A stretch of DNA of 35,648 nucleotides from Eubacterium sp. MSJ-13 (GCF_018918235.1 NZ_JAHLQE010000115.1:1-35648), one strand, 5' to 3'; positions 1 to 8,667 are shown, counted from the first letter of the stretch. A program made the numbers and translations. Notes: generated by a model not told the origin, from the letters alone.

Positions 1-54
1 CCCACTTATTGCTCTACGCAATAGAAGTGGGGGACTTCCTTGATAGTGTTAAAA
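1..54. repeat. Bulged hairpin repeat, copy 1 (left edge)
   Basis: CCCACTT and ATTGC pair with GCAAT and AAGTGGG around a TCTAC loop, leaving a 2-nt AG bulge on one side. The hairpin is followed by a conserved tail containing CTTGATAGTGTTAAA. A second copy in the same orientation lies at 34041-34096, where a changed base (GCAAT to GCAGT) keeps pairing through a G-T wobble. A subterminal hairpin with a one-sided bulge resembles IS200/IS605-type ends, but no transposase or TnpB is in the window, so the IS link is inference. The copy may extend beyond the left edge. Confidence 0.6.
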
Positions 55-100
55 TAATCAATATCTGTGATTTCCAAGCTTCCCTCAAACTTTTATTTAC

Positions 101-132
101 GCAAAATAGAGAGCCGGTAAAACCGACTCTCT
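101..132 (-). terminator. Rho-independent terminator of the 183-1130 gene
   Basis: AGAGAG-CGG and CCG-CTCTCT form a stem at 108-132 around a short A/T loop. The one mismatch seen on the plus strand becomes a G-U pair in minus-strand RNA. In that RNA the stem is followed by ATTTT, a weak U tract. It sits about 50 nt past the stop of the minus-strand gene. Confidence 0.65.
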
Positions 133-182
133 ACTCTGGATAATAAATGAGAAAATTTATGTTACAAATATAAACTTATAAC

Positions 183-1130
183 CTATTTAACTTTTACAGT
201 CTTTGTTACTGTCTTGTAACCTGACTTTGTAACCTTTACAGTAATCTTTGTGTTCTTCTTAAGTGCTGAAGAAACATTTAATGTAAAGTTCTTTCCTTTA
301 ACTGTAGCTGCTTTAGCTTTTGCACTTCCAACAGTTACCTTAACCTTTGCATTTGCAACTGAAACTGTTCCTTTGACAACCTTTGTGCCTGCCTTAGCTG
401 TAACTTTCTTTACAGACATTGATTTTTTTGTTGTTGTATTTGTGTTATCATTTGACTTATCAAACGGATCATCACAAGCTTTTGTGATAAGTGCCTTAGG
501 GAATTTTCCGATAGTGCACTTCTCACCTGTAACTGAAATATAAAGTTTCTTTCCTTTTGACTCATCATATTTGAATGTTGCTATACCTGTAATTCCATTG
601 TTTGTAACTTTTACTGTAACTACACCATCTTTAATCTGTGTTGTATAAGATACATCTACACCTTTCTTATTAGCAGAAAGCCATGCTGCCCAATCTGCCG
701 GTGCATTCTCTGTCGTAAATGTAAGCTCATTTGTTCCTGCATATCCTTCTGGATTTGCGATATCTCCACCAGCTGACCATGACCAAAGGTCTGAACGGAT
801 AACTGCTACTTCATCATATCCTTCTACAGCATAATCATCTCTTTTTACTTCATTCTTGTCACCATAGTAAATAACAAAACTTGGTGTATCCCAGTTGTTG
901 ATAGCTGTAGGATCATTATCTGTAATAGCCTTGAAATTAACTGTCTTTTCTGTCTCTGTAATCTCATCACCGTATGTATGAGCTGTCCACCAACCGTCAA
1001 ATGTCTGTGCTCCTGTCTCTTCCTCTGCTGCCTGTGCCACTGCAACATTCTTATAACTTGGTACTGCTATAACTGCTGTAGAAAGTGCCATAGTAGTTGC
1101 AAGTGCTATTGCTAAAATTCTTTTTCTCAT
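183..1130 (-). CDS. Secreted putative carbohydrate-binding protein with C-terminal Ig-like domain
   Basis: This 315-aa protein starts with a clear signal peptide (MRKRILAIALATT..., cleavage probably after AQA near residue 34), so it is exported. Residues about 43-215 form a beta-rich, aromatic-rich module beginning FDGWWTAHTYGDEIT. It resembles non-catalytic modules attached to polysaccharidases, and I see no catalytic motif. A Thr/Asn linker (about 220-235) leads to a lysine-rich Ig-like domain ending TKTVKVK. It is the last gene of the secreted cluster on the minus strand, has a GGAGAG ribosome site, and carries the 15-bp palindrome (1173-1187) 43 nt upstream of its start. The likely role is substrate capture or cell-surface attachment. 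A precise CBM family cannot be assigned by eye. Confidence 0.7.
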   Translation of the reverse strand: MRKRILAIALATTMALSTAVIAVPSYKNVAVAQAAEEETGAQTFDGWWTAHTYGDEITETEKTVNFKAITDNDPTAINNWDTPSFVIYYGDKNEVKRDDYAVEGYDEVAVIRSDLWSWSAGGDIANPEGYAGTNELTFTTENAPADWAAWLSANKKGVDVSYTTQIKDGVVTVKVTNNGITGIATFKYDESKGKKLYISVTGEKCTIGKFPKALITKACDDPFDKSNDNTNTTTKKSMSVKKVTAKAGTKVVKGTVSVANAKVKVTVGSAKAKAATVKGKNFTLNVSSALKKNTKITVKVTKSGYKTVTKTVKVK

Positions 1131-1172
1131 AACTGACTCTCCTCTCGAATCTAATTTTTTTAATATTTTCGT

Positions 1173-1187
1173 AAACTAATTTAGTTT
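1173..1187. promoter_or_regulatory. Putative 15-bp operator (best palindrome)
   Basis: AAACTAATTTAGTTT is a perfect 7-bp inverted repeat around one central base, 43 nt upstream of the 1130 start. The same motif, in poorer palindromic form (AAAnTAnTTTAG[T/C]), is found upstream of other genes of the locus. Operator function is inference. Confidence 0.5.
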
Positions 1188-1281
1188 TTATTATAATAAC
1201 ATGCTTATTTCTAAATGTCAACATATTTCAATAAAATTTTAAATTATTTTTGCATATTATGCATAAATAATTTAAACACTA

Positions 1282-1327
1282 TCAAAAAAGCGTAGTGAAA
1301 TTTTTACAATTTCACTACGCTTAAAAA
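1282..1327 (-). terminator. Strong terminator downstream of the LamG gene
   Basis: A perfect 14-bp stem (AAGCGTAGTGAAAT with its complement) spans 1288-1322 around a 7-nt loop. In minus-strand RNA it is followed by a run of six U. It lies 48 nt past the stop at 1370. A-rich flanks on both sides may make it bidirectional. Confidence 0.85.
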
Positions 1328-1369
1328 ACATTTTTATGTATAATTTATACTAAATAGATTCTATATCAA

Positions 1370-2254
1370 TTATTTAGCGATAGCTTTTACCTGTTTAGCT
1401 GTAAGAGCCTTATCCCAAAGTTTAACATCATCAATGAGACCTTTGAATCCCATATCCCATGCATTAAGTCCTAAGAAGAATGAGTTAGAGTTTGACATAG
1501 TTCCTTTTGCAACTGTTCCGTTTCCGAAAAGCTTTCCATTTACATATGTCCATGCATGATAAGATTTAACATATCCTGATTTACCCTTTGTACCATACTC
1601 GCATGTCTGCTTTGTATTTACAACGAGTGTGATATGTGTCCACTGTCCAGCTTTAACAGCCTGCTCTGCTGTCCAAGTACCTTTCTTGTCCTGATGACCA
1701 TACCATGGGAACTGGTCGTTCTTTCCGTTTGATACGCTGTGTGACCAGATAGTAGGAGTGTTAGTCTTGCTGTCAAGCCATGAATCCTGTGTGATTGAAA
1801 GCCATTTTGTGTTCTTAGGATCTGTGATATGATTTCCTGTAAAGAACATAGCCATGAAGTTTGAAAGGTTTGTCTCAGGTTTAACCCAGAAAGAAACTGT
1901 CCAAGAACCACTTCCAAGTTTAACATTCTTAAGCTGAGCTCCCATAGAAGCTGCTTTTCCGCCTACAGTTCTTGAAATGTAAAGAGCCTTTCCATGTTTA
2001 CCTTTCTTATACTGAAGTTTAGCATTCTTGTTTGCTGTTGGTAAAACACCTGTCTTTGTGTTTCCTGTTGTACCGGCACTTATATCGCCTTTACGAGCAA
2101 CACCTACTACATTTTTGTTTGCACCATTCATATCAAATGTGTACTTTGGCTTTGGAGCTCCTGCTGCATCAACTGATGCTGGTTTAGCTGCATATGCTGC
2201 TCCTCCGATGACCATAGCTGCTGCTAAGACACCACTTAAAAATTTCTTATACAT
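1370..2254 (-). CDS. Secreted LamG-domain (concanavalin A-like) protein
   Basis: The 294-aa protein has a signal peptide (MYKKFLSGVLAAAMVIGGAAYA) and is predicted to be exported. Almost all of the mature chain is one concanavalin A-like/LamG_3 beta-sandwich: KHGKALYISR, WTVSFWVKPETNLS, AGQWTHITLVVNT, YVNGKLFGNG, and FKGLIDDVKLWDKALTAKQVKAIAK at the C-terminus. That last stretch is the usual LamG closing strand. There are no glycosidase catalytic residues, so it is probably a lone glycan-binding protein. A LamG module also occurs inside the 4936-8016 arabinanase. The start is supported by an AGGGAGG site. It lies 149 nt downstream of the 731-aa GH43 with its own operator-like site between them, so it probably has its own promoter. 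Confidence 0.8.
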   Translation of the reverse strand: MYKKFLSGVLAAAMVIGGAAYAAKPASVDAAGAPKPKYTFDMNGANKNVVGVARKGDISAGTTGNTKTGVLPTANKNAKLQYKKGKHGKALYISRTVGGKAASMGAQLKNVKLGSGSWTVSFWVKPETNLSNFMAMFFTGNHITDPKNTKWLSITQDSWLDSKTNTPTIWSHSVSNGKNDQFPWYGHQDKKGTWTAEQAVKAGQWTHITLVVNTKQTCEYGTKGKSGYVKSYHAWTYVNGKLFGNGTVAKGTMSNSNSFFLGLNAWDMGFKGLIDDVKLWDKALTAKQVKAIAK

Positions 2255-2302
2255 TTTTATTCCTCCCTTTATTTAAAAAAATTTATTTCTTTATTGATTT
2301 GT

Positions 2303-2317
2303 AAATTATTTTAGCAT
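2303..2317. promoter_or_regulatory. Putative operator upstream of the LamG gene
   Basis: AAATTATTTTAGCAT matches the AAAnTAnTTTAG[T/C] pattern, 49 nt upstream of the 2254 start. That is nearly the same distance as the copies before the 1130 and 31217 starts. Confidence 0.4.
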
Positions 2318-2403
2318 TTGTTTATTTATTTGTCAACAGTTTATGACCAAATTATTAACATTTCGTAAATATAACCTTGTCATGCATAAATATACATATA
2401 ATA

Positions 2404-4599
2404 TTATTTAGCAATTTTTATTTTCAATGTCTTCATAGCACCTGTGAGTGTCTTTCCGTTATAATCTCTGTATGCTTTTACTCCAATCCAGTATGTCTTT
2501 CCTGCCTTGAATGTGGCATCATCTGATACTGTACACTTTGTTCCTGAGGCTTCTGTCACATATTTAAACTTACCATTCTTGCTTGTTTTATAATATACTT
2601 CGTAGCCTGTAACTTTTGCTACACCCTTCCATGAAAGCACAACTTTTGCCTTTTTTGCAGCTTTTTTCTTTGTAACTTTCGCTTTAAGGTTTGTAACTGA
2701 CTTAATCTTTGGAAGAATTGATACTGATACTGACGCAGTCTTTGTAATATCTCCTTCTGTGTATGAAACAGTTGCATACTGTGTTCCTGCTTTACCTACA
2801 TCTACCATTGAGTAATCAACTTTATAATCAGTAATCTCTTTCTGTGTTTCGTCTGAATAGATTGCTTTTACACTTGTAAGGTTCAGTTTTGTAATCTTAT
2901 CTCCCTGTGTTATAATGTTTGAGCCAGCTTGCACATTAAGTCCACGAAGCACTGTAGTCTCACTGCTTTCACCTACAACAAATGTTGCTGCCGTCTTATC
3001 TGAACCATCTGTGAGCTTTAATGCATCATTTACAATAGTAAGATACTGTCCCGGTTCAAATACACTCTCAAATGAAACTCCATCCTCAGAACCATCTAAT
3101 GCTTTTATGCTTCTGAATGTCTGTCTTTTTGCTGTCTCCTCTTTTCCATCTGAATCCTGATTAAGAGTAACCTTACCATTGTCATTTACAGTAAGGTAAA
3201 GACCTGATTTATTTTCAGACTGTATTGAAACATACGCAGGTTTTGTCTTGTCTGCCTTTCCGTCAGTAAGAACCCACTGTGAATCCTTTACATCAGAATA
3301 TCCCATAGCACCTACATAAACATTCTCATAAGGATAATCTGCATCAGATGTTGAATTGAGGAAGTTCTTATGTGCAAGTATACCTGCACCTGCCTTTGTG
3401 TATATCTTAGTAGTAGTTCCTGCTATACCAGCAGTAGTTTCAGGCACTTCATCAATACTTCCGTCCTCATTGAATTTAAGTTCTGTTATGTTTGCAACTC
3501 TGCGGTATCCGTTTCCACCTGCAAGTGCACCATTATGATAAATAAAATATGTCTTTCCCTTAAAATCAATAACTGCCATATGGTTTGTATTTGATGTTAC
3601 ATTTGGTCTTGCTATCTCATTTCCATACTCCCACTGACCATTCATAAGGTCATCAGTTGTAGAGTATGCCATACCTTCTCTCCAGCCTGATGCATAGAAG
3701 AGATAGTATTTTCCATAATAATTTCCATTCTCATCCTGTCTTCTGTAGAGCCACGGTGCTTCTGTATATGGACCTTCCGGTGAATCTTTCTGGATAACAT
3801 CAGCATCTTTTACTGATTTACCGCCTGTAATCTTTCCGTCACCATTCTGGTCTTTTACTGAAATCATATCATCGTTAAGTTCGCAGATATAGAAGTTTCC
3901 ATTTCCCCATGCAAGATAACGATGTTCCTCGCCATTCTCATCTTTTTCTATCCATACTGTAGGATCAATATCATTCCATGTACTTGACTCAGTACCTATA
4001 TCAGTAATTTCACCGCTTACAACAGGTTTTCCAATATCCTCAAACGGACCTGTAGGACTGTCTGAAACAGCAACACCGATAGACTGCTGTCCGTCACTTG
4101 TTGTCTTGTCCCATGTACAATAGTAGAAATAATATTTTCCATTATGCTTTATAGTCTGGGCTGCCCATGCTGAATTTGCTACATTTGCCCATGAGATGTC
4201 TTTTGCTTTCATGATCTCGCCCTCATATTTCCAATTGAGCAGATCTTTTGTCGAATAGCATATCCATCCGTCAATAACATATGAATCTCCCGTAGCGATA
4301 TCATGTCCCGTATAAAGATATACGGTATCTCCGTCTACCATCGCTGAAGGATCTCCGCCATATGTAAGTTTACCGTTGTTGTCATAACCTCCGATAGGAT
4401 TTGTGTACTGGCTCTTAGCCACCTCAACCTCACCCTCACCAAGCGGTTCTTTAGTAATGCTGCTTCCTGACGCCGCCGATGCCGTATCGTTCTCAGATGC
4501 TTCTACCTTGTCCAAACCTGCGAAGCTGTTTATCGCAGGTACAGATGTAACTGCAAGACTGAGTGCAAGCACACTTGCAAATAACTTTGTCTTTCTCAT
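2404..4599 (-). CDS. Secreted multidomain GH43 arabinofuranosidase/arabinanase-type enzyme
   Basis: The start at 4599 is preferred because GAGGAG precedes that ATG and a signal peptide (MRKTKLFASVLALSLAV) follows; an upstream in-frame ATG (4665) has no good site. The product is 731 aa. Residues about 65-400 are a GH43 five-bladed propeller with the expected acids: D83 (YGGDPSAMV), D212 (WNDIDPTVW) and E280 (PYTEAPWLYR). Residues about 400-550 look like a beta-trefoil module (AbfB/CBM42-like), 555-640 an Ig-like domain, and 645-731 a fibronectin type III domain ending LKIKIAK. An unusual DQNGDGKIT loop at 250-258 resembles a calcium-binding EF-hand/dockerin loop. It is transcribed divergently from the 1026-aa arabinanase. 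Exact specificity (alpha-L-arabinofuranosidase, arabinanase or xylosidase) cannot be fixed by eye. Confidence 0.82.
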   Translation of the reverse strand: MRKTKLFASVLALSLAVTSVPAINSFAGLDKVEASENDTASAASGSSITKEPLGEGEVEVAKSQYTNPIGGYDNNGKLTYGGDPSAMVDGDTVYLYTGHDIATGDSYVIDGWICYSTKDLLNWKYEGEIMKAKDISWANVANSAWAAQTIKHNGKYYFYYCTWDKTTSDGQQSIGVAVSDSPTGPFEDIGKPVVSGEITDIGTESSTWNDIDPTVWIEKDENGEEHRYLAWGNGNFYICELNDDMISVKDQNGDGKITGGKSVKDADVIQKDSPEGPYTEAPWLYRRQDENGNYYGKYYLFYASGWREGMAYSTTDDLMNGQWEYGNEIARPNVTSNTNHMAVIDFKGKTYFIYHNGALAGGNGYRRVANITELKFNEDGSIDEVPETTAGIAGTTTKIYTKAGAGILAHKNFLNSTSDADYPYENVYVGAMGYSDVKDSQWVLTDGKADKTKPAYVSIQSENKSGLYLTVNDNGKVTLNQDSDGKEETAKRQTFRSIKALDGSEDGVSFESVFEPGQYLTIVNDALKLTDGSDKTAATFVVGESSETTVLRGLNVQAGSNIITQGDKITKLNLTSVKAIYSDETQKEITDYKVDYSMVDVGKAGTQYATVSYTEGDITKTASVSVSILPKIKSVTNLKAKVTKKKAAKKAKVVLSWKGVAKVTGYEVYYKTSKNGKFKYVTEASGTKCTVSDDATFKAGKTYWIGVKAYRDYNGKTLTGAMKTLKIKIAK

Positions 4600-4809
4600 A
4601 CTCTTTCTCCTCTCTATAATCCATTTTTCTTGTTCAGATGACTGCAATATATCTCCTGCAACCATCTAAAGTGACACAATATCTCAATATTTTTAGCAAA
4701 AGCAAAAATATTTTATATTTTATTTGATATTATATACAACTCCTATAAAATATGCAATATAAAAGATGATTTTTTTCATACTTTTTATATATTTTATATA
4801 CAAATCTCG

Positions 4810-4824
4810 TTTTTAGTTTAGTTT
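4810..4824. promoter_or_regulatory. Partial operator-like site in the divergent GH43 promoter region
   Basis: The right part (TAnTTTAGTTT) of the 15-bp motif is present but the left AAA is not. It lies in the 336-bp gene-free gap between the divergent starts 4599 and 4936. The rest of that gap is very AT-rich spacer plus the promoter listed separately. Confidence 0.25.
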
Positions 4825-4849
4825 TTTTCAAAATAAAATAGTATTTTTA

Positions 4850-4878
4850 TTGTAAATAGTACTTAAATATGATATTCT
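4850..4878 (+). promoter_or_regulatory. Possible sigma-A promoter for the 4936 gene
   Basis: TTGTAA (4850-4855) and TATTCT (4873-4878) are separated by 17 bp, 58 nt upstream of the start codon. In sequence this AT-rich, such matches arise easily by chance. Confidence 0.35.
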
Positions 4879-4935
4879 TTTATATGAATTAACTATAAAT
4901 ATTACAATTATTCAAAATTCCACGGAGGTAACATC

Positions 4936-7900
4936 ATGAAGAAAAACTTTAAGCGTGTTGGTGCTATAGTGCTCTCGACAGCACTTGCTTTCTCAAATGC
5001 ATCAACTTTAGTACCACAGCTTTCCTTATTTAATAGTGAAAGTATTGCAAAAGCAGCAAGCGTAACTCATATCTCAAGCTCTCCAAGCAGAGTTTCCGTA
5101 CATGATCCTTCTATTACAAAATCATCAGACGGAACATATTATGTATACGGCTCACATACAGCAGCCGCAAAATCAAATGACCTTGTAAACTGGACTAAAC
5201 TTTCAAATGACCTTAACGCAGGTGATACTTCTACTGCGACCAACAATTTCGTTTTCGGAAATATATCTAAAAATCTCAAAAAACCATTTGAATGGGCAGG
5301 TGACCACGATGCAGATGCCAGCTTTTACAATGTATGGGCTCCTGATGTTTTCTGGAATCCCGACTATGTAAATACTGACGGAACAAAGGGAGCTTATATG
5401 ATCTATTTCTGTACAAGCTCAACTGCTGTGCGCTCTGTAATCGCATTTGGTGTATCACAGAGTATCGAAGGTCCATTTGAATGTGTAGATACACTTATCT
5501 ATTCCGGCTTCACAAAAAATAAACCTGTCTTTGAGGCGGCAAAGGATACAAGCTATACAAACACAAATATTCCTGAGCTTATAAAAAACGGACAGATTGA
5601 AAAATACGATACAAACTGGTCATCAGGTGACTCATACAATAACAGCTATGCCCCAAATGCCATCGATCCTGAGATCTACTATGACAAAGAGGGTAAAATG
5701 TGGATGACATATGGCTCATGGTCAGGCGGTATCTTCACACTTGAGATTGATCCTGCAACAGGTAAAGCTAAATATCCCGGAAAAACATACACAAGAGATG
5801 ACGGTCTTTTGGTAGACCAGTATTTCGGTACGAGAATCGCAGGCGGCAAAGCAAAATCAGGCGAAGGTCCTTTCATGCTTTATGATGAAAAAACAGATTA
5901 CTTCTATTTATATGTGTCATACAACTACCTTGATTCCATAAGCGGTTATAATATGAGACTTTTCCGTTCAAAAAATCCTGACGGACCATTCGTTGATGCC
6001 GCAGGAAACAATGCAAATATGTTTGTTTCTGAAGACAAAGACCATGAAGATGTAGGTATTAAAGTTATGGGAACATACAAATTCTCATGTCTTGATAAAT
6101 ATTACAAATCAGAAGGCCACAACTCAGCCATGATAGACGATGACGGTCAGATGTACCTTATCTATCACACAAGATTCTCAGACAGCGGTGAATACCACGA
6201 GTTAAGAGTTCACCAGCAGTTCCAGAATGAAGAAGGCTGGCCTGTAACAGCACCATTTGAAAATAAGGGTGACAAGATTTCAGAAACAGGTTATGCAAAA
6301 GACGATATCGTTGGTGAGTACGAATTTATAAACCACGGAAAATCCGGCACTGCAACAGCAAAGACACAGTCAATAAAATTAAATGCTGACGGTACTATCT
6401 CAGGTGATGTGACAGGTACATGGACAGCAAAAGACGGCACTTACTATATGAACGCTGTTATCAACGGTGTAACTTATAGCGGTGTATTCTTCCTTCAGCA
6501 TGATGAGTCAGCAGAATGTAAGAAGGTAATGACATTTACTGCCATCGGCACAGACAACCAGTCTATCTGGGGAGTAAGAAAAGAAGCATACAAATATACG
6601 GATAAGGAGATACTCGAAAGAGCATCAAATGATCTTGATTACAACTGCCCTGTCCCTGCAAAAACAACTTCTGATATAACCCTTCCAACAGAAGGCTTTG
6701 ACAACTCAACCATCACATGGACTTCAAGCAATGCTGATATAATCTCAAATGAAGGAAAAGTAACAAAAGCCTCGGACGAAACAGAAGTTACACTTACCGC
6801 CGTTATAAGATCAGGCAGTGAAACAGTCACAAAAACTTATAAGACAACAGTTCTTGATGCCACACTGACACCTGATTTCAAATATGACTTTGAGACAGTA
6901 AACGACAAGACTGTACCAAGCAACGGAAAATCCACAGCAGATGCAACAATAACGGGAAATGCAAAAGTAAGCAAGGATTCATGGTACGGAAATGTACTTA
7001 CCATCAAAAACAGCAAACAGGGTGAAGGCTACTTATCACTTCCTGCCGAACTGTTCAAAAACATTGACAAATCAGGCTTCACAGTAGGAATGTGGGTTAA
7101 GACAGGCTCTGAAACATCAGATGAAACTGCATTGTTTGAGGCAAAATCAACAAACAACCGCAACAACTACCCATACACAGCACTCCATTCAAGCGTCTAT
7201 GCTGATTTTGTAAGCCTTGATGGAATAACTAAGGGTAATTACCAGTCATCATTTATAACTGGCACATGGAGTTATGTCGTTTACACTGTTTCTACAGATG
7301 GTGTCAGAACATATCTGAACGGAGATCTGATGTCAACACAGGCAACAGACCTTTCAAATGCACTCTCCGACAATAAACTTTCAGATATCGATGATATAAG
7401 AATAGGAAGTGGAACACTATCAAATAGTAACGATGTACAAAATGCCCAGTTTGACAACATTGAATTTTATTCAACTGCACTTACTGAAACTGATGTAAAA
7501 ACAAAATACAATGAAGAAAACACAGCTTATCCTTCGTTTACACTTAACACTTCTGCCTCAACACTTTATGTCGGTGGAAACACAGGAAAAACAGCTAAAC
7601 TTTCCATATCTTTAACACCATCAGTTAAAAAAGATGTAACATACACTTCATCAGACACTAAAGTTGCATCAGTAACAACAGACGGTCAGATTTCAGCAAA
7701 AAAAGCAGGAACAGCAACAATAACAGCAACAGTAACATCAGGTGATAAAACAAAGAAACTTACAAAGAAAATCACCGTAAAGAAAGCCTACATCAAATTT
7801 GCAAGCAAAAAAGCCACACTCAAAGTAAAGAAAACAGCAAAATTCAAAGTAAAAGGCTACGGTGTCAAATTATCATCAATAAAATGGACATCAAACAAAC

Positions 7901-8016
7901 CAGATGTACTTTCAGTAAATAACTCAGGAAAAGTAACAGCAAAGAAAAAAGGAACCGCTGTTGTCACAGCTAAAAGTGGAAACTTTAAAGTAACATATAA
8001 GGTCACAGTAAAATAA
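4936..8016 (+). CDS. Secreted multidomain GH43 endo-1,5-alpha-L-arabinanase-like protein
   Basis: This 1026-aa protein has a GGAGGT site 8 nt before ATG and a signal peptide (residues 1-41). The GH43 propeller (about 50-440) shows D57 (VSVHDPSI), D244 (NAIDPEIYYD) and E310 (GEGPFML), and is followed by the small C-terminal beta-barrel (about 450-560, ending NQSIWGVRKE). That layout is typical of Abn2-type endo-arabinanases. Further modules are an atypical bacterial Ig domain (about 565-645), a LamG domain (about 650-815), and two lysine-rich Big_2-like Ig domains (about 825-1026). There is no LPXTG motif. The basic C-terminal repeats may hold the enzyme at the wall (inference). The catalytic core is paralogous to the 540-aa lipoprotein at 32027. 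It probably starts extracellular arabinan cleavage. Confidence 0.87.
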   Translation: MKKNFKRVGAIVLSTALAFSNASTLVPQLSLFNSESIAKAASVTHISSSPSRVSVHDPSITKSSDGTYYVYGSHTAAAKSNDLVNWTKLSNDLNAGDTSTATNNFVFGNISKNLKKPFEWAGDHDADASFYNVWAPDVFWNPDYVNTDGTKGAYMIYFCTSSTAVRSVIAFGVSQSIEGPFECVDTLIYSGFTKNKPVFEAAKDTSYTNTNIPELIKNGQIEKYDTNWSSGDSYNNSYAPNAIDPEIYYDKEGKMWMTYGSWSGGIFTLEIDPATGKAKYPGKTYTRDDGLLVDQYFGTRIAGGKAKSGEGPFMLYDEKTDYFYLYVSYNYLDSISGYNMRLFRSKNPDGPFVDAAGNNANMFVSEDKDHEDVGIKVMGTYKFSCLDKYYKSEGHNSAMIDDDGQMYLIYHTRFSDSGEYHELRVHQQFQNEEGWPVTAPFENKGDKISETGYAKDDIVGEYEFINHGKSGTATAKTQSIKLNADGTISGDVTGTWTAKDGTYYMNAVINGVTYSGVFFLQHDESAECKKVMTFTAIGTDNQSIWGVRKEAYKYTDKEILERASNDLDYNCPVPAKTTSDITLPTEGFDNSTITWTSSNADIISNEGKVTKASDETEVTLTAVIRSGSETVTKTYKTTVLDATLTPDFKYDFETVNDKTVPSNGKSTADATITGNAKVSKDSWYGNVLTIKNSKQGEGYLSLPAELFKNIDKSGFTVGMWVKTGSETSDETALFEAKSTNNRNNYPYTALHSSVYADFVSLDGITKGNYQSSFITGTWSYVVYTVSTDGVRTYLNGDLMSTQATDLSNALSDNKLSDIDDIRIGSGTLSNSNDVQNAQFDNIEFYSTALTETDVKTKYNEENTAYPSFTLNTSASTLYVGGNTGKTAKLSISLTPSVKKDVTYTSSDTKVASVTTDGQISAKKAGTATITATVTSGDKTKKLTKKITVKKAYIKFASKKATLKVKKTAKFKVKGYGVKLSSIKWTSNKPDVLSVNNSGKVTAKKKGTAVVTAKSGNFKVTYKVTVK

Positions 8017-8037
8017 ATCACTTCACATGTTGGTCAG

Positions 8038-8065
8038 TTGACACTTGACACTTGACACTTGACAC
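8038..8065. repeat. Four perfect tandem copies of TTGACAC
   Basis: A 7-bp unit repeats four times without interruption, ending at the left arm of the first structured element and about 20 nt after the GH43 stop. Each copy contains TTGACA, the consensus -35 hexamer, but no convincing -10 follows. Confidence 0.85.
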
Positions 8066-8209
8066 CGGGACCGATATGGAATTTCCGACTCAGAGCCGGC
8101 TCTCGCCTCGGAGAATATCAGTAGCAGTACATAAAGGCGTAAAAAACACGCCTTAAGTACTGACTGACATTCTAAACGCTCTTCGCTGAAAATCCCATAT
8201 CGGTCCCGG
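8065..8209 (+). repeat. Structured ~144-nt element, copy I
   Basis: Perfect 15-bp outer arms (8065-8079 and 8195-8209, CCGGGACCGATATGG and complement) enclose a conserved interior. That interior contains GGCTCTCGCCTCGGAGAA, an inner stem GAATATCAGT/ACTGACATTC, CAGTAC/GTACTG, and an apical stem AAGGCGT/ACGCCTT with loop AAAAAAC. The element is followed by GCTGTTTTTTG, so it may also terminate transcription from the upstream GH43 gene. The other copies are II, III and IV. Confidence 0.8.
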
Positions 8210-8350
8210 CTGTTTTTTGTCCAAAACAACTATATTGCAATACCAATACAGTCAAGCAGATATTCGCAATGCGCTTTGCTACCTGTTCATAACACTATTA
8301 ACTGCTATCACAGTATATCAGAAGGGGCTTGTCACCCCTTAGTGTCAAAT
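8210..8350. other. Gene-free spacer between element I and the terminator
   Basis: This forms part of the 651-bp gene-free gap between the converging 8016 and 8668 gene ends. Apart from a short AAGGGG/CCCCTT hairpin (8322-8340) I see no gene or recognisable motif in it. Confidence 0.6.
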
Positions 8351-8396
8351 AATAAAGCAGAGTCAGGATATCAAATCCTCCTGACTCTGCTTTATT
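8351..8396. terminator. Bidirectional terminator between converging genes
   Basis: An 18-bp perfect stem (AATAAAGCAGAGTCAGGA with its complement) surrounds a short loop. T-rich sequence follows on the plus side, and A-rich flanks give a U tract on the minus side. It can serve the GH43 gene from the left and the ArsR-type gene from the right. Confidence 0.8.
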
Positions 8397-8492
8397 TTCC
8401 ATCTTATCAAAAAAACACACAATCTACCCTTCGCTTCCCCAATTTAACATCAAATAACACTTCGCCACCAATCGCACCAACACACACAAACA

Positions 8493-8636
8493 GCCGTTGA
8501 GGATGGATATTATGCAGCAAATGGCGTTTGAACACTGTCGGCACTCAGGGCACGTTCTCTGTGCCCTTATGTACCGCTACAGTGTTCTCCGAGGCGAGAG
8601 CCACCCATTTGTCGTATAATATCCATCCTCAACGGC
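8493..8636 (-). repeat. Structured ~144-nt element, copy II (inverted relative to copy I)
   Basis: Perfect 21-bp arms (8493-8513 and 8616-8636) are unrelated in sequence to those of copy I. Read on the minus strand, the interior again has GGCTCTCGCCTCGGAGAAC, then CGGTAC/GTGCCG and a GGGCAC/GTGCCC stem with loop AGAGAAC. GGCTGTTTGTGTG follows the right arm. The element lies just past the stop of the ArsR-type gene, but points the same way as that gene's transcription. Confidence 0.8.
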
Positions 8637-8667
8637 GTCCGTCCGCCACTCCCCCCAAAAAACCAAA

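Noticed and set aside
8023-8229. Open frame of 68 aa on the minus strand
   Set aside because: It lies across structured element I and the TTGACAC repeats, has no ribosome site and no protein-like composition.
8038-8636. Possible CRISPR array or retron ncRNA
   Set aside because: The repeats are not regularly spaced with unique spacers, and no cas gene or reverse transcriptase is present in the window.
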